This document shows, one piece after another, positions 26,731-40,391 of a stretch of DNA of 64,000 nucleotides. Under the pieces are notes generated by a model, which was not told the origin of the DNA, did no database searches, and was given only the letters and a program-made list of their open reading frames with translations. The stretch is taken from the NCBI RefSeq assembly GCF_003952945.1, contig NZ_QXGK01000002.1, positions 124,001 to 188,000 of the forward strand. Direction: 5' to 3'. The DNA comes from Bifidobacterium samirii (GTDB lineage Bacteria > Actinomycetota > Actinomycetes > Actinomycetales > Bifidobacteriaceae). How positions within the stretch are numbered: position 1 is the first letter of the stretch; each line of letters begins with the position of its first letter. The position numbers and the translations under genes are program-made.

Positions 26731-28221
26731 ATGGCACAGCAGCGCACGGCGGGCGACGCCGCCCGCACGAAGCGCGCACCGCGCGACACCGACGACGTGC
26801 CGGTGCCGGCGACCCTGCGCAAGTCGCTGAAGAACCGTCACATCCAGCTCATCGCGCTCGGCGGCGCGATCGGCACCGGCCTGTTCTACGGGTCGAGCGA
26901 GTCGATCTCGCTGGCAGGCCCGTCGATCCTGCTCGCCTACCTGGTGGGCGGGCTCGCGATCTTCATGATCGTGCGCGCGCTGGGCGAGATGTCGGTGGAG
27001 GATCCGAAGGCGGGCGCGTTCAGCTACTACGCGAGCCGCTACTGGTCGAAGCGCGCCGGCTTCGTGTCGGGCTGGAACTACTGGTTCAACTACATCCTCG
27101 TGTCGATGGTCGAACTGTCGGTGGTGGGCAGCTTCGTCAACTACTGGTTCCCGTCGATCCCTCAGTGGGTGTCGGCGGCCGTGTTCCTGGTGGTGATCGC
27201 CGCGGGCAATCTGCTGGGCGTGAGCAAGTTCGGCGAATTCGAGTTCTGGTTCGCGCTCATCAAGATCATCGCCGTGATCGCGATGATCCTGGGCGGCGTG
27301 GCGGTGCTGGCCGCCGGCCTGCCGACCGTGTCGGGCGTGAAGGCGAGCTTCGCGAACTGGTTCGCGGTGGACGGCGGCTTCCTGCCGCACGGTCTGATGA
27401 CCCGCACGGCCGACGGCCAGTGGACGGGCCTGCTCATGGCCCTGTGCGTCGTCATGTTCAGCTTCGGCGGCACGGAGCTCATCGGCATCACGGCCGGCGA
27501 GACGGAGAATCCGCGCGTCACGATCCCGAAGGCGACGAACGGCATCATCTGGCGCATCCTCGTGTTCTACATCGGCGCACTGGGCGTGATCATGGCCGTG
27601 GTGCCGTGGGATACGATCGACGGCACGGTCAGCCCGTTCGTGCAGATCTTCGATTCGGTGGGCGTGCACGCGGCAGCCGGCATCCTCAACTTCGTGTGCC
27701 TGACCGCGGTGATGAGCGTCTACAATTCCGGCCTGTACGCCAATTCGCGCATGCTGTACTCGCTCGCCAGGCAGGGCAACGCGCCCGCGTACCTGGGCCG
27801 GCTCAACTCGCGCGGCGTGCCGGTGGCGGGCGTGATCACGTCGGCGATCATCACCGCGCTGGCCGTGGTGGTCGTGTTCCTGTGGCCGACGTTCGCGTTC
27901 AACTATCTGATGTCGATCGCGACGATCGCGGGCGTGATCAACTGGTCGATGATCATGGTCACCGAGATCCACTTCCGCAAGGTCGTCGCCGCCGGCGAGG
28001 GCCCGGGCGAGCTGGCCGGCCTCAAGGGCCGCGAGGCGCTCGACCGCATCCATTTCAAGCTGCCGTTCGCCGCGGCGATGCCGTACATCGTGCTCGCGTT
28101 CCTCGCATGCGTGGTCGTGCTGATGTGTTTCTCGGCCAGCTATCGAATCGCGGTGGTCGCCGGCGTGATCTGGCTCGCCGTCCTGCTCGCCGCCTACCGG
28201 CTGACGCAGGCGCGCCGCTGA
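26731..28221 (+). CDS. APC-family amino-acid permease
   Basis: A 496-residue permease of the same AAT group as the one at 19.7-21.3 kb, with HIQLIALGGAIGTGLFYGSSESI in helix 1 and GGTELIGITAGETENPRVTIPKA in helix 6. About 12 helices are visible. The start ATG at 26731 has GGGAGGAAG upstream and follows the pattern of a short polar N-terminus before the first helix. The substrate is unknown; ProY/CycA-like members are the nearest by eye. It is monocistronic: hairpin array D2 and a strong terminator follow. Confidence 0.88.
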   Translation: MAQQRTAGDAARTKRAPRDTDDVPVPATLRKSLKNRHIQLIALGGAIGTGLFYGSSESISLAGPSILLAYLVGGLAIFMIVRALGEMSVEDPKAGAFSYYASRYWSKRAGFVSGWNYWFNYILVSMVELSVVGSFVNYWFPSIPQWVSAAVFLVVIAAGNLLGVSKFGEFEFWFALIKIIAVIAMILGGVAVLAAGLPTVSGVKASFANWFAVDGGFLPHGLMTRTADGQWTGLLMALCVVMFSFGGTELIGITAGETENPRVTIPKATNGIIWRILVFYIGALGVIMAVVPWDTIDGTVSPFVQIFDSVGVHAAAGILNFVCLTAVMSVYNSGLYANSRMLYSLARQGNAPAYLGRLNSRGVPVAGVITSAIITALAVVVVFLWPTFAFNYLMSIATIAGVINWSMIMVTEIHFRKVVAAGEGPGELAGLKGREALDRIHFKLPFAAAMPYIVLAFLACVVVLMCFSASYRIAVVAGVIWLAVLLAAYRLTQARR

Positions 28222-28256
28222 CGTCGCCGCGCCGGTAGCCGGCCCGTCCCGGTTCC

Positions 28257-28362
28257 GCGGTTTGTATGCGTCCCGACGGCGCCGCCGCATACAAACCGCG
28301 GAAAAGACCGACCGAAACCGCGGTTTGTGCGCGGACCCTTCGTCGGGACGCATACAAACCGC
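28257..28362. repeat. Hairpin array D2: two units, 63-bp period, behind an amino-acid permease
   Basis: Left arms GCGGTTTGTATGCG (28257) and GCGGTTTGTGCGCG (28320) and right arms CGCATACAAACCGC (28286 and 28349) are 63 bp apart, with arms 29 bp apart in each unit. The first unit has a 14-bp perfect stem. It begins 36 bp after the permease stop. Arms and spacing match array D1 behind the other permease gene. Confidence 0.88.
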
Positions 28363-28376
28363 AGCCGGCATGACAA

Positions 28377-28413
28377 GCGGGGGTATGACGGATGCGTTCC
28401 GTCATACCCCCGC
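28377..28413. terminator. Strong bidirectional terminator
   Basis: A 16-bp perfect stem (28377-28392 with 28398-28413, core GGGGGTATGACGGA) and a 5-nt loop lie between the convergent permease and aldo/keto reductase genes. Confidence 0.75.
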
Positions 28414-28484
28414 TGTCGTATGTGGGTGGTCCGACCGACGTCCGACTGACGTCCGACGGACTGCCGCCGCCGGCCGAGCGGCCG

Positions 28485-29492
<1,008 letters not shown>

Positions 29493-29630
29493 GGTCGCCT
29501 CCGTTGGTGTCCTGTTGGTTCGGTTCGGTTGGTTCGGTTGGATGAATGATGACGCCGGCCGGGGCCGGGGCGGACGGTCATGCCGTCCGCCCCGGTTCCC
29601 CGCCGACGTCGTCGCCGGCTCCGCGGAACG

Positions 29631-33383
<3,753 letters not shown>

Positions 33384-33483
33384 TTCTATGGTCGGCGGCC
33401 GAGTCAACATGCCGGGGTTCCATAGGACCGTTCCGGGGACTCCGATCCGGACTCACTTCCCGTTCCGGACTGTCCCGTTCAGG

Positions 33484-33585
33484 GCGACACGCCCGGAGTG
33501 GTCATACAGAACGGGCGATACCGGCCGAAATCGCCCCGATCTGCGGCATAACCGCCGTTCCGTATGACCAATCCGGGCGTGTCGC
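33484..33585. repeat. 102-bp palindromic element P1
   Basis: The 24-bp arms (33484-33507 and 33562-33585) match with one mismatch: GCGACACGCCCGGA at the left, its complement at the right. The core resembles P4 and P5. It lies between the lacI 3' end and the lacZ promoter. Five copies, all exactly 102 bp, occur in the window. Confidence 0.88.
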
Positions 33586-33596
33586 GCCAACGAGAC

Positions 33597-33626
33597 AGGC
33601 CGCCGCCCCACAGGGAGCGACGGCCT
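33597..33626 (-). terminator. Terminator after the lacI gene
   Basis: A 10-bp stem with one mismatch (AGGCCGCCGC at 33597-33606, partner 33617-33626) with a 10-nt loop, 18 bp after the LacI stop codon. Confidence 0.55.
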
Positions 33627-33643
33627 GAGAGTCGGTCGGACGG

Positions 33644-34684
33644 TCACGGCACGAGGACCGGCGCGGTACTGGAGCGCACCATCAGCGTATAGGGGTCCTC
33701 CGGTTCGGCCTCCACCGATTCGCCGTCGATGAGCCGCAGCAGCATCTCCCCCGCCTTGCGGCCGATCGCCTTCACGTCGCAGTGCAGCGACGTGAGTTCC
33801 GGCAGCGTGGACAGGCATGACGGGGAGTCGTCCCACGAGATGACCGACAGGTCCTCGGGCACGCGCACGCCGCGGGCGGCTGCGGTGCGCAGCGCGGCCA
33901 CCGCCGTCACGTCGGTGTCGCAGATGATCGCCGTCGGACGCTCCCCGAAGTCGAGCAGCGTGTCGCACAGCTGCGCGCCGGCCGACGCAAGGTACGGACC
34001 GTGCAGCGTCGTGCATCGCATGCCGAGCCTCGCGCATTCGTCGGCGGCCCCACGGTCGCGCACAAGGGTGTGCGCGTACTCTTCGGGGCCGGCGATGCGC
34101 GCGATGGTGCGATGGCCCAGATCATGCAGATGGCGCACCAGAAGACGGGACCCGTCGCTGTCCGAACTGTAGAGCGTGGGCAGCCCCCCGCTGATCTCGC
34201 GGGGGGCCACGAACAGCGCCTTCGCTTCGGGATGCGACCGGAACAGCGCCATGCGGGGGTCGCCCAGCGCCACGTTGAGCACGAGATGCGCGTCCACCTT
34301 GCCGGAGGCGATCCAGTCCTCGTGGATGCGGCAGGCGGCCTTCGCCCCGCCCGCGCTCATGCGCAGCGTGATCGAGTAGTCACGGCTGTCGAGCACCTTG
34401 CTCAATCCGGCCAGGCAGTCCATCTCGTAGGCGCCCGATCCGAAGTTCTCGGCGTCGGCCACGAGCAGCACCACGCCGATGGAGCGCGTGTGCGCGTCGG
34501 ACAGGGATTTGGCGGCGCTGTTCGGACGCCATCCCATCGCGCGCGCGACGTCGAGGACCTTGGCCCGGGTGTCGTCCGAGACGCCGGGCTTGCCGTTGAG
34601 CGCGTACGAGACGGCGCTCTTCGACACGCCCGCGGCCTTGGCCACGTCGGTGATCGTGATGGTGGATTTCGGCGTCGTCATCAT
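33644..34684 (-). CDS. LacI-family regulator of the mannan genes
   Basis: The 346-residue protein has the LacI DNA-binding head at residues 9-60 (ITDVAKAAGVSKSAVSYALNG..., with the hinge helix RPNSAAKSL) and a periplasmic-binding-protein-like sugar domain. It lies directly downstream of the beta-mannosidase gene, 41 bp away. The gap carries CTGAACCAGTTCAG, which matches the two operators at the transporter promoter, so it probably represses itself, the transporter and the glycosidase genes. GGGGG precedes the start. Confidence 0.9.
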   Translation of the reverse strand: MMTTPKSTITITDVAKAAGVSKSAVSYALNGKPGVSDDTRAKVLDVARAMGWRPNSAAKSLSDAHTRSIGVVLLVADAENFGSGAYEMDCLAGLSKVLDSRDYSITLRMSAGGAKAACRIHEDWIASGKVDAHLVLNVALGDPRMALFRSHPEAKALFVAPREISGGLPTLYSSDSDGSRLLVRHLHDLGHRTIARIAGPEEYAHTLVRDRGAADECARLGMRCTTLHGPYLASAGAQLCDTLLDFGERPTAIICDTDVTAVAALRTAAARGVRVPEDLSVISWDDSPSCLSTLPELTSLHCDVKAIGRKAGEMLLRLIDGESVEAEPEDPYTLMVRSSTAPVLVP

Positions 34685-34700
34685 CGTCCCCCTTGGAATG

Positions 34701-34714
34701 CTGAACCAGTTCAG
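34701..34714. promoter_or_regulatory. Operator of the CTnAACCnGTTnAG class before lacI
   Basis: CTGAACCAGTTCAG lies between the beta-mannosidase stop and the lacI start. It is palindromic except at the centre and has the same plan as the operators at 43223 and 43251, which suggests autoregulation. Confidence 0.6.
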
Positions 34715-34725
34715 TCGTTATCGTA

Positions 34726-37458
34726 TCAGCGTTTCAGGTCGTTGGCGCTGCGCAGCACGTTCGCGGCGGCGAATCCGGCCGGGTCGAGTCCGGCGGCGGC
34801 GTCGATGTGCCAGACGACGGTCTCGCCGGGCAGCAGCGTGGCCATGCCGCCGTCGATGCGCGCGTCGGCGTCGACCTTGTCGGCCATGCAGAACACGTCG
34901 CGCGCGTAGGCGCGGGCGGTGACGGTCAGCGTGTAGCCGCCGGCCGGGTCGGCTTCGCAGACCGCGTCCAGCGGGGCGGGGTCGAGCCGCTGGTCGATGA
35001 CTTCGGCCGGGTTGTAGACGACGCGCGCGTACGTCGGCGCGTCGGCGGCGACGCCCGGGGCGGCGTCGGCGACGGCGACGATGATCTCGTCCGTCGGATC
35101 GTCGAACGCGGCGACGTCGGCGGGCAGGACGAACGAGGCGTGACCGACGGCGTCGATGGCGGCGTCGAACGTCGCCTCGGCGAGCACGTCGCCGGCGAGG
35201 GTCATGCGGCGCACGATCCAGCGGCCGGCCCACGGCTCACGCACGTCGTTGAGGACGACGAGCTCGAGGTGGTCGCAGGCGACGGGGGTGCCCTCCCAGC
35301 TGTGGTCGTCACGGCTCTTGTCGGACAGACGCGGCTGGATGGTGGCGAGGCGAGGCGCGAAGAAGTCGCGCGACGCGTGCCACATCGGCTTGCGGTGGCC
35401 GTAGTAGTCGACGGCGGCCCAGGAGACGACGGGCCAGTCGTCGTTGAGCTGCCAGATGAGCGCGCCGGCGTTGACCGGTTCGAGCGAGCGCATGTGCTCC
35501 ACGCCGAAGCGCATCGCGTGCGTCTGCTGGAGCTGGCATGCCCAGTGCCAGTCCTCGATGTCGTCCCATGCGTCGGTGGGGATGAGCCAGCTGCGGTTGC
35601 CGTCGGCGTCGTAGCTGACGTCGTCGATGCCGCCGGGGGTCAGGTGGCCGCGCATGCCGCGGGCGAGCTTGACGTTGCCGCCGGACGCCTTCTGGTGGAC
35701 GAGCATCTGGTCGCCGAACGGTTCGAGCTTCTCGTCGTGGACGACGCGGGTGAGGGTGCTGAACGCGGGCGGCGCCTGGTAGCCGAACTCGTCGGCGAAG
35801 CGCGGCGTGTAGTCGGCGTAGTGGCGGTAGTCGACGCGGTTCCACACGTCCCAGATGTGCATCGTACCGTCCTTCTCCTTGTTCGCGTCGACGAACTTGG
35901 TGAAGCTCATCGGGGAGCTGGGCAGGTACACGTGCGTGGGGTCGAGTTCGGCGAGCAGCTGCGGGAACAGTTCGGCGTAGTAGTAGTCGCCCCAGCCCTT
36001 TTCGCCGTAGCCGTACTCGTTGGCGGGCAGGTCGTCGTCGCGCAGCGCCTGCTTGTTGCCGCCCCATTCGCTGTAGGCGACGTAGTTCTCGTTGGAGCCG
36101 TTCCACACGATGAGGCTCGCGTGGGAGCTCAGGCGGTTGATGTGCTCGCGCGCCTCGGCTTCGATCTCGGCCTTGGTGGCGGCGTCCTCCGGGTAGGAGG
36201 CGCAGGCGAGCATGAAGTCCTGCCACACCATGACGCCCAGTTCGTCGGCCAGGTCGTAGAAGTCGTCGGATTCGTAGATGCTGCCGCCCCAGGCGCGCAC
36301 CATGTTCGAGTTCGATTCGACGAGGTCGGCGAAGCGCTTCGCGTAGAACGCGCGGTCGCCGCGGCTGAGGAACGCGTCGATCGGCACCCAGTTGTAGCCG
36401 CGCGCGTGCACCGGCACGCCGTTGACGTAGATCTGGAACGGGCGGCCGACCTCGTCGGCGCGCGTGTCGACGTGCGTGGTGCGGAAGCCGACGCGGCCGG
36501 TCCACTCGGCGGACGGCGTGCCGGCGGCGCCGTCGGCATCGTCGGACGATGCGCCGGCGGTGACGGTCACGTCGTACAGCGGCTGGTCGCCGTAGCCGAT
36601 CGGCCACCACAGCTTCGCGTCCGGCACGACGACGCGGATCGTGGCGGTCCGGCGGCCCCGCTTCACGATGCCGTCGACGCTCACGTCGACGCCGTGGCCG
36701 GCGATGCGCACGGCGACGGGGACCGGCGCAAGCGCGTCGTGCGCGGCGCCGGCCCAGGCCACGGGCCCGGTGCAGGCGCGTTCGATCTCGACGGTGGCGG
36801 TCAGCAGGCCGGTGCCGTCGGGCAGCACGTCGACGAGCGGGCGGACGGCGGCGAAGCGCACCTCGGACCAGGAGTCGATGCCGATCTCGCGCCACATGCC
36901 AGCGTTGGCGACGTCGATGCCCCAGTCCCAGCCGAACTGGTAGCTGGGCTTGCGCAGCTGGTTGAACGCGTGGTGCTCGGTGTGCGGGTAGTAGCCGAGC
37001 TCCTGTTCGCGGCGGTCGGATTCGCGCACGGAGGACGCGAAGGTGACGGTCAGCGTGTTGGCGCCGTCGCGCAGCTGGCCGCGCGCGTCCCAGCGGTAGG
37101 AGCGGTGGTAGTTCTGCGCGAAGCCGACGAGCTGGCCGTTGAGCATGACGGTGGCGACGGTGTCGAGGCCGTAGGCGACCAAGTCGTGGCGGTCCTTGCC
37201 GTCGGCGTGCCAGTCGAACGTGGTCTCGAACTGCCAGTCGACGTCGCCGATCCACTGCTGACGGTTCTCGTTGTCGCCGTCGAACGGCTCGTCGATGAGG
37301 CCGGCGGCGAGCAGGTCGAGGGTCACTTCGCCGGGGACGGTGGCGGGGATGCCGGCGGCGATCGCGTCGCGCAGGTGCTCGGGGGCGACCTGCGGGTTGA
37401 GCGCGCGCACGGTCCATCCGTCGGTGATGGCCGCGAAGGTTGCGGGGGTGTGGGTCAT
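34726..37458 (-). CDS. GH2 beta-mannosidase
   Basis: The 910-residue enzyme reads as a typical intracellular beta-mannosidase: an N-terminal jelly-roll with GEVTLDLLAAGLI and DVDWQFETTF, the NHYRSYRWDAR-type site, TIM barrel with VRAWGGSIYESDDFYDLADELG, acid/base Glu457 in NGSNENYVAY and nucleophile Glu557 in FADEFGYQAPP. It has no signal peptide. It would release mannose from the non-reducing end of beta-1,4-manno-oligosaccharides. It follows the ABC transporter genes after 112 bp on the same strand and is probably in their operon. Confidence 0.92.
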   Translation of the reverse strand: MTHTPATFAAITDGWTVRALNPQVAPEHLRDAIAAGIPATVPGEVTLDLLAAGLIDEPFDGDNENRQQWIGDVDWQFETTFDWHADGKDRHDLVAYGLDTVATVMLNGQLVGFAQNYHRSYRWDARGQLRDGANTLTVTFASSVRESDRREQELGYYPHTEHHAFNQLRKPSYQFGWDWGIDVANAGMWREIGIDSWSEVRFAAVRPLVDVLPDGTGLLTATVEIERACTGPVAWAGAAHDALAPVPVAVRIAGHGVDVSVDGIVKRGRRTATIRVVVPDAKLWWPIGYGDQPLYDVTVTAGASSDDADGAAGTPSAEWTGRVGFRTTHVDTRADEVGRPFQIYVNGVPVHARGYNWVPIDAFLSRGDRAFYAKRFADLVESNSNMVRAWGGSIYESDDFYDLADELGVMVWQDFMLACASYPEDAATKAEIEAEAREHINRLSSHASLIVWNGSNENYVAYSEWGGNKQALRDDDLPANEYGYGEKGWGDYYYAELFPQLLAELDPTHVYLPSSPMSFTKFVDANKEKDGTMHIWDVWNRVDYRHYADYTPRFADEFGYQAPPAFSTLTRVVHDEKLEPFGDQMLVHQKASGGNVKLARGMRGHLTPGGIDDVSYDADGNRSWLIPTDAWDDIEDWHWACQLQQTHAMRFGVEHMRSLEPVNAGALIWQLNDDWPVVSWAAVDYYGHRKPMWHASRDFFAPRLATIQPRLSDKSRDDHSWEGTPVACDHLELVVLNDVREPWAGRWIVRRMTLAGDVLAEATFDAAIDAVGHASFVLPADVAAFDDPTDEIIVAVADAAPGVAADAPTYARVVYNPAEVIDQRLDPAPLDAVCEADPAGGYTLTVTARAYARDVFCMADKVDADARIDGGMATLLPGETVVWHIDAAAGLDPAGFAAANVLRSANDLKR

Positions 37459-37570
37459 GGTTGCGGGCCTTCCTGGTTGGTGGGGTGCGATGGGGGGTGC
37501 GGCGGGGCGGGCGGCCGCGTCGGACGGGGCCGGCGGTCTCGACGGACCGTCGGCCCCCGGTTCGGTGCGT

Positions 37571-38392
37571 TCAGACGGAGGCGCGGCGCTCCATGAGCTC
37601 CCTGAGCCGGCGTTCCGGATCGGGGGCGGCGCCGATCAGCGTGCGCGTGTATTCGGCCTGCGGGTGCAGGATCACGTCGTCGGCGGGACCGCGCTCCACG
37701 ATCTCCCCCTTGCGCATCACCATGATCTCGTCGGAGAAGTGACGAGCGGTGGCCATGTCGTGCGTGATGTAGAGCACGCCCAGATTCTCCTCGCGCTGCA
37801 GCCGGGCCAGCAGGTTGAGCACGCCGAGTCGGATGGACACGTCCAATGCGGAGACCGGCTCGTCGGCGATCAGGATCTTCGGTTCGGGGGCGAGCGCCCG
37901 GGCGATGGCGACGCGCTGGCGCTGGCCGCCGGAGAGTTCGCCCGGGAGCCGCTTGGCGAACTCCTCCCCCGGGGTCAGGCGCACGCGGTCGAGCAGTTCG
38001 ACCACACGACGGTGCACTTCCTTGTCGCTCATGCCCGGATGGTGCAGCTTCATCGGACGGGCGATGTGGTGTTCGACGGTGTGGAACGGGTTGAGGGAGG
38101 CGTAGGGGTCCTGGAACACCATCTGCACGGTCTTGCGGAAGATGTGGTCCGCCTTGCGTCCGTGCTCCACCGGCCTGCCGTCGATCAGAAGCGTTCCTTC
38201 GGTGGGCTTCTCCAGTCCCAGGATCATCTTGGCGATCGTCGACTTGCCGGAGCCTGACTGGCCCACCAGCGCCACGGTCCTGCCGGATTCGAGCGTGAAG
38301 CTCGCGTGGCTGACGGCCGTGAACTTCGTGGTCCTGAGTCCGTCGCGCAGATCGAAGCGCTTGGTGACGTCCCTCATTTCGAGCGTGGTCAT
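37571..38392 (-). CDS. Oligosaccharide/peptide ABC importer ATPase (DppF type)
   Basis: A 273-residue ATPase with Walker A GQSGSGKS, signature LSGGQRQR, Walker B ILIADEPVSALD and the family-specific C-terminal EYTRTLIGAAPDP segment of Dpp/Opp ATPases. It overlaps the preceding ATPase gene by 4 bp. As Dpp-type importers need two different ATPases, it pairs with the frameshifted DppD-like gene. The LacI operators and glycosidases around it suggest that the substrate is a beta-mannan oligosaccharide rather than a peptide, as for the Dpp-like sugar importers of Thermotoga. Confidence 0.88.
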   Translation of the reverse strand: MTTLEMRDVTKRFDLRDGLRTTKFTAVSHASFTLESGRTVALVGQSGSGKSTIAKMILGLEKPTEGTLLIDGRPVEHGRKADHIFRKTVQMVFQDPYASLNPFHTVEHHIARPMKLHHPGMSDKEVHRRVVELLDRVRLTPGEEFAKRLPGELSGGQRQRVAIARALAPEPKILIADEPVSALDVSIRLGVLNLLARLQREENLGVLYITHDMATARHFSDEIMVMRKGEIVERGPADDVILHPQAEYTRTLIGAAPDPERRLRELMERRASV

Positions 38393-39305
38393 CGCGTTGC
38401 CTCCTTGATGGCGAAAGGCGAGGTGCCGGCTTCCAGGTCCTCCGAGCCGGTGCGGATGAACGCGCCGCGCTCGCCGGTCAGCGACGGGAAGCTGGACAGC
38501 AGTTTGGCGGTGTATTCGTGCCGGGGTGCGGTGTACAGGCTCATCGCATCGTTCATCTCGATGATCTCGCCCTTGCGCATCACGGCGATGCGGTCGGAGA
38601 TCTCGAGCAGCAGCGGCAGGTCGTGGGTGATGAAGATGACGGCGAATCCGAGCTCGTCCTTGAGGCGGGTGATCTCGCGCAGGATCTCGCGCTGGACGAC
38701 CACGTCGAGCGCGGTGGTCGGCTCGTCCATGATCATCACCTGCGGGTCGAGGGCCATCGCCATCGCGATCATGACGCGCTGGCGCATGCCGCCGGACAGC
38801 TCGTGCGGGTAGGCGTTGAGACGGTTGCGGTGCCGGCGACGCGCTCCAGCAGTTCGCCGCACTTGTCGAGACGCTCCCTGCGGGTCATTTCGGGACGGTG
38901 CGTGGTGAACACGTCGCCGAGCTGGTCCTTGATCTTCCTGACCGGGTTGAGCGAGTTCATCGCCCCCTGGAAGACCATCGAGACCTTCTCCCAGCGGAAC
39001 AGGCGCAGGTCGTCGCCCTCCAGGGCGCGCATGTCGATCTGGTAGCCTTCGCGCGAATTGAACAGGACCCGTCCCGACGTCACGACGGCAGGAGGCTTGA
39101 GCAGCCGGTTGACGCCGTAGGCGAGCGTGGATTTGCCGCATCCGGATTCACCGGCCAGGCCGAGTACTTCGCCGCGGCCGAGTTTGAGGTCGACGTGCTT
39201 GACGGCCTGTACGGTCCGCTCCGCACGGTATTCGACGCAGAAGTCGTCGATTTCGAGCACCGGATCCGCTTCATGGACCGGCGGGTTGGCGTTCATCGCG
39301 GTCAT
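38389..39305 (-). pseudogene. DppD-type importer ATPase gene with a frameshift
   Basis: The N-terminal half (39305 to about 38830) has Walker A GESGCGKS, the Q-loop and the LLERV segment. The C-terminal half (about 38828 to 38389), in another frame, begins RLNAYPHELSGGMRQR, with Walker B VMIMDEPTTALD. The frames join at GGCACCGCAACC near 38829-38831. Adding one C to the ACC run restores a continuous protein of about 305 residues with the usual motif spacing. All other sequence is intact, so this is a fresh mutation or a sequencing error. The start overlaps the permease stop (ATGA). If real, the importer may fail or borrow another ATPase. Confidence 0.85.
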
Positions 39306-40372
39306 GATGCCATTGCCTCCTTGGTGTGCGCCGGCGAGGCCGACTGGGTGAATGCGGCGTCGGAGCGGGCCTTGCCGGCCTTCTCCTCGAGCTTCCACTG
39401 CTTGATCTGGCTGCGGGTGGCCGCCTTGAGCTTCGGGTTGACGATCTCGTCCACGGAGAAGTTGATGAGCGCGAGCGCCGCGCCGAAGAGCGCGATGCAC
39501 AGTCCCGGCGGGATGAACCACCACCATGCGCCCAGGATGAGGGCCATGCCGTTCTGCGCGTAGTAGAGCATCGTGCCCCACGTGTACGAGTCGGTCGCGC
39601 CGAGGCCGAGGTAGCTCAGGCCGGCTTCGCCCAGGATCGCGGCGATGACGGCGCTCATCGCCTGGGAGGCGAGCAGCGGGATCAGGTTCGGGAAGATCTC
39701 GACGAACAGGATGCGCCATGGCTTCTCGCCGGCGACGCGGGCGGCGAGCACGTAGTCGCGCGATCGCACCGACATCGTGTAGCCGCGCAGCACGCGTGCC
39801 GGTCCCGCCCATGAGGTGAGGGCGAGCACGCCGGCGACGAGCACGGACGATTTGGACGGCATGTAGCTGGCGATGACGATCATGAGCGGCAGCCCCGGGA
39901 TGACGAGCATCACGTTGCTCAGCAGGGAGAACGCCTCGTCCACGGCGCCGCCCATGTAGGCGCCCAGGATGCCGAAGAAGCTGGAGAGCGCGACGGCGAG
40001 GACGCCCACGGTCAGGCCGATGAACAGCGATCCGCGGCATGCGTAGGCGAGCTGGGAGAACACGTCCTGTCCGGTCTGGGTGGTGCCCAGCCAGTGTTCG
40101 GCGCTCGGCGCGGTCAGTCCGACGTCGCTGACCTTGTTCGGATCGTCGACGAAGAAGGGCACGAACAGGGCGAACAGGGCGATCGTGACGACGATCGTCA
40201 GGCCGACGGCGAGTTTGGGGGTCATGGGAGGCAGCATCGATCCGGCCTTGGATGATCCGGACCGGCCGCCGGGGACCTGCAGCTCCTTCTTCTCGGCTTC
40301 GGTCAGCTGCGGGGACTGGGCGGCGGAGGGGACGGCGGTCGCGCCGTCGCGTGCGGTCGTTGGTGTGGTCAT
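39302..40372 (-). CDS. Importer permease, DppC type
   Basis: The 356-residue permease has a Pro/Ser/Gly-rich N-terminus of about 55 residues, six membrane helices and the binding-protein-dependent transport signature (EAGLSYLGLGATDSYTWGTML) of the OppC/DppC group. The C-terminus has a charged extension. It follows the DppB-type permease after 19 bp and overlaps the ATPase gene at its stop codon. It forms the membrane channel with the DppB-type partner. Confidence 0.9.
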   Translation of the reverse strand: MTTPTTARDGATAVPSAAQSPQLTEAEKKELQVPGGRSGSSKAGSMLPPMTPKLAVGLTIVVTIALFALFVPFFVDDPNKVSDVGLTAPSAEHWLGTTQTGQDVFSQLAYACRGSLFIGLTVGVLAVALSSFFGILGAYMGGAVDEAFSLLSNVMLVIPGLPLMIVIASYMPSKSSVLVAGVLALTSWAGPARVLRGYTMSVRSRDYVLAARVAGEKPWRILFVEIFPNLIPLLASQAMSAVIAAILGEAGLSYLGLGATDSYTWGTMLYYAQNGMALILGAWWWFIPPGLCIALFGAALALINFSVDEIVNPKLKAATRSQIKQWKLEEKAGKARSDAAFTQSASPAHTKEAMAS

Positions 40373-40391
40373 TGCTTCGGTCCTTTCCGTC

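Noticed and set aside
33484-33585. tRNA or other cloverleaf RNA for the 102-bp elements
   Set aside because: The element is a single long hairpin; there is no T-loop (GTTCGANTC) or CCA-type acceptor pattern.
34807-37596. Open frame of 929 codons antisense to beta-mannosidase
   Set aside because: Same reasoning: a GC-rich shadow of an intact enzyme gene.
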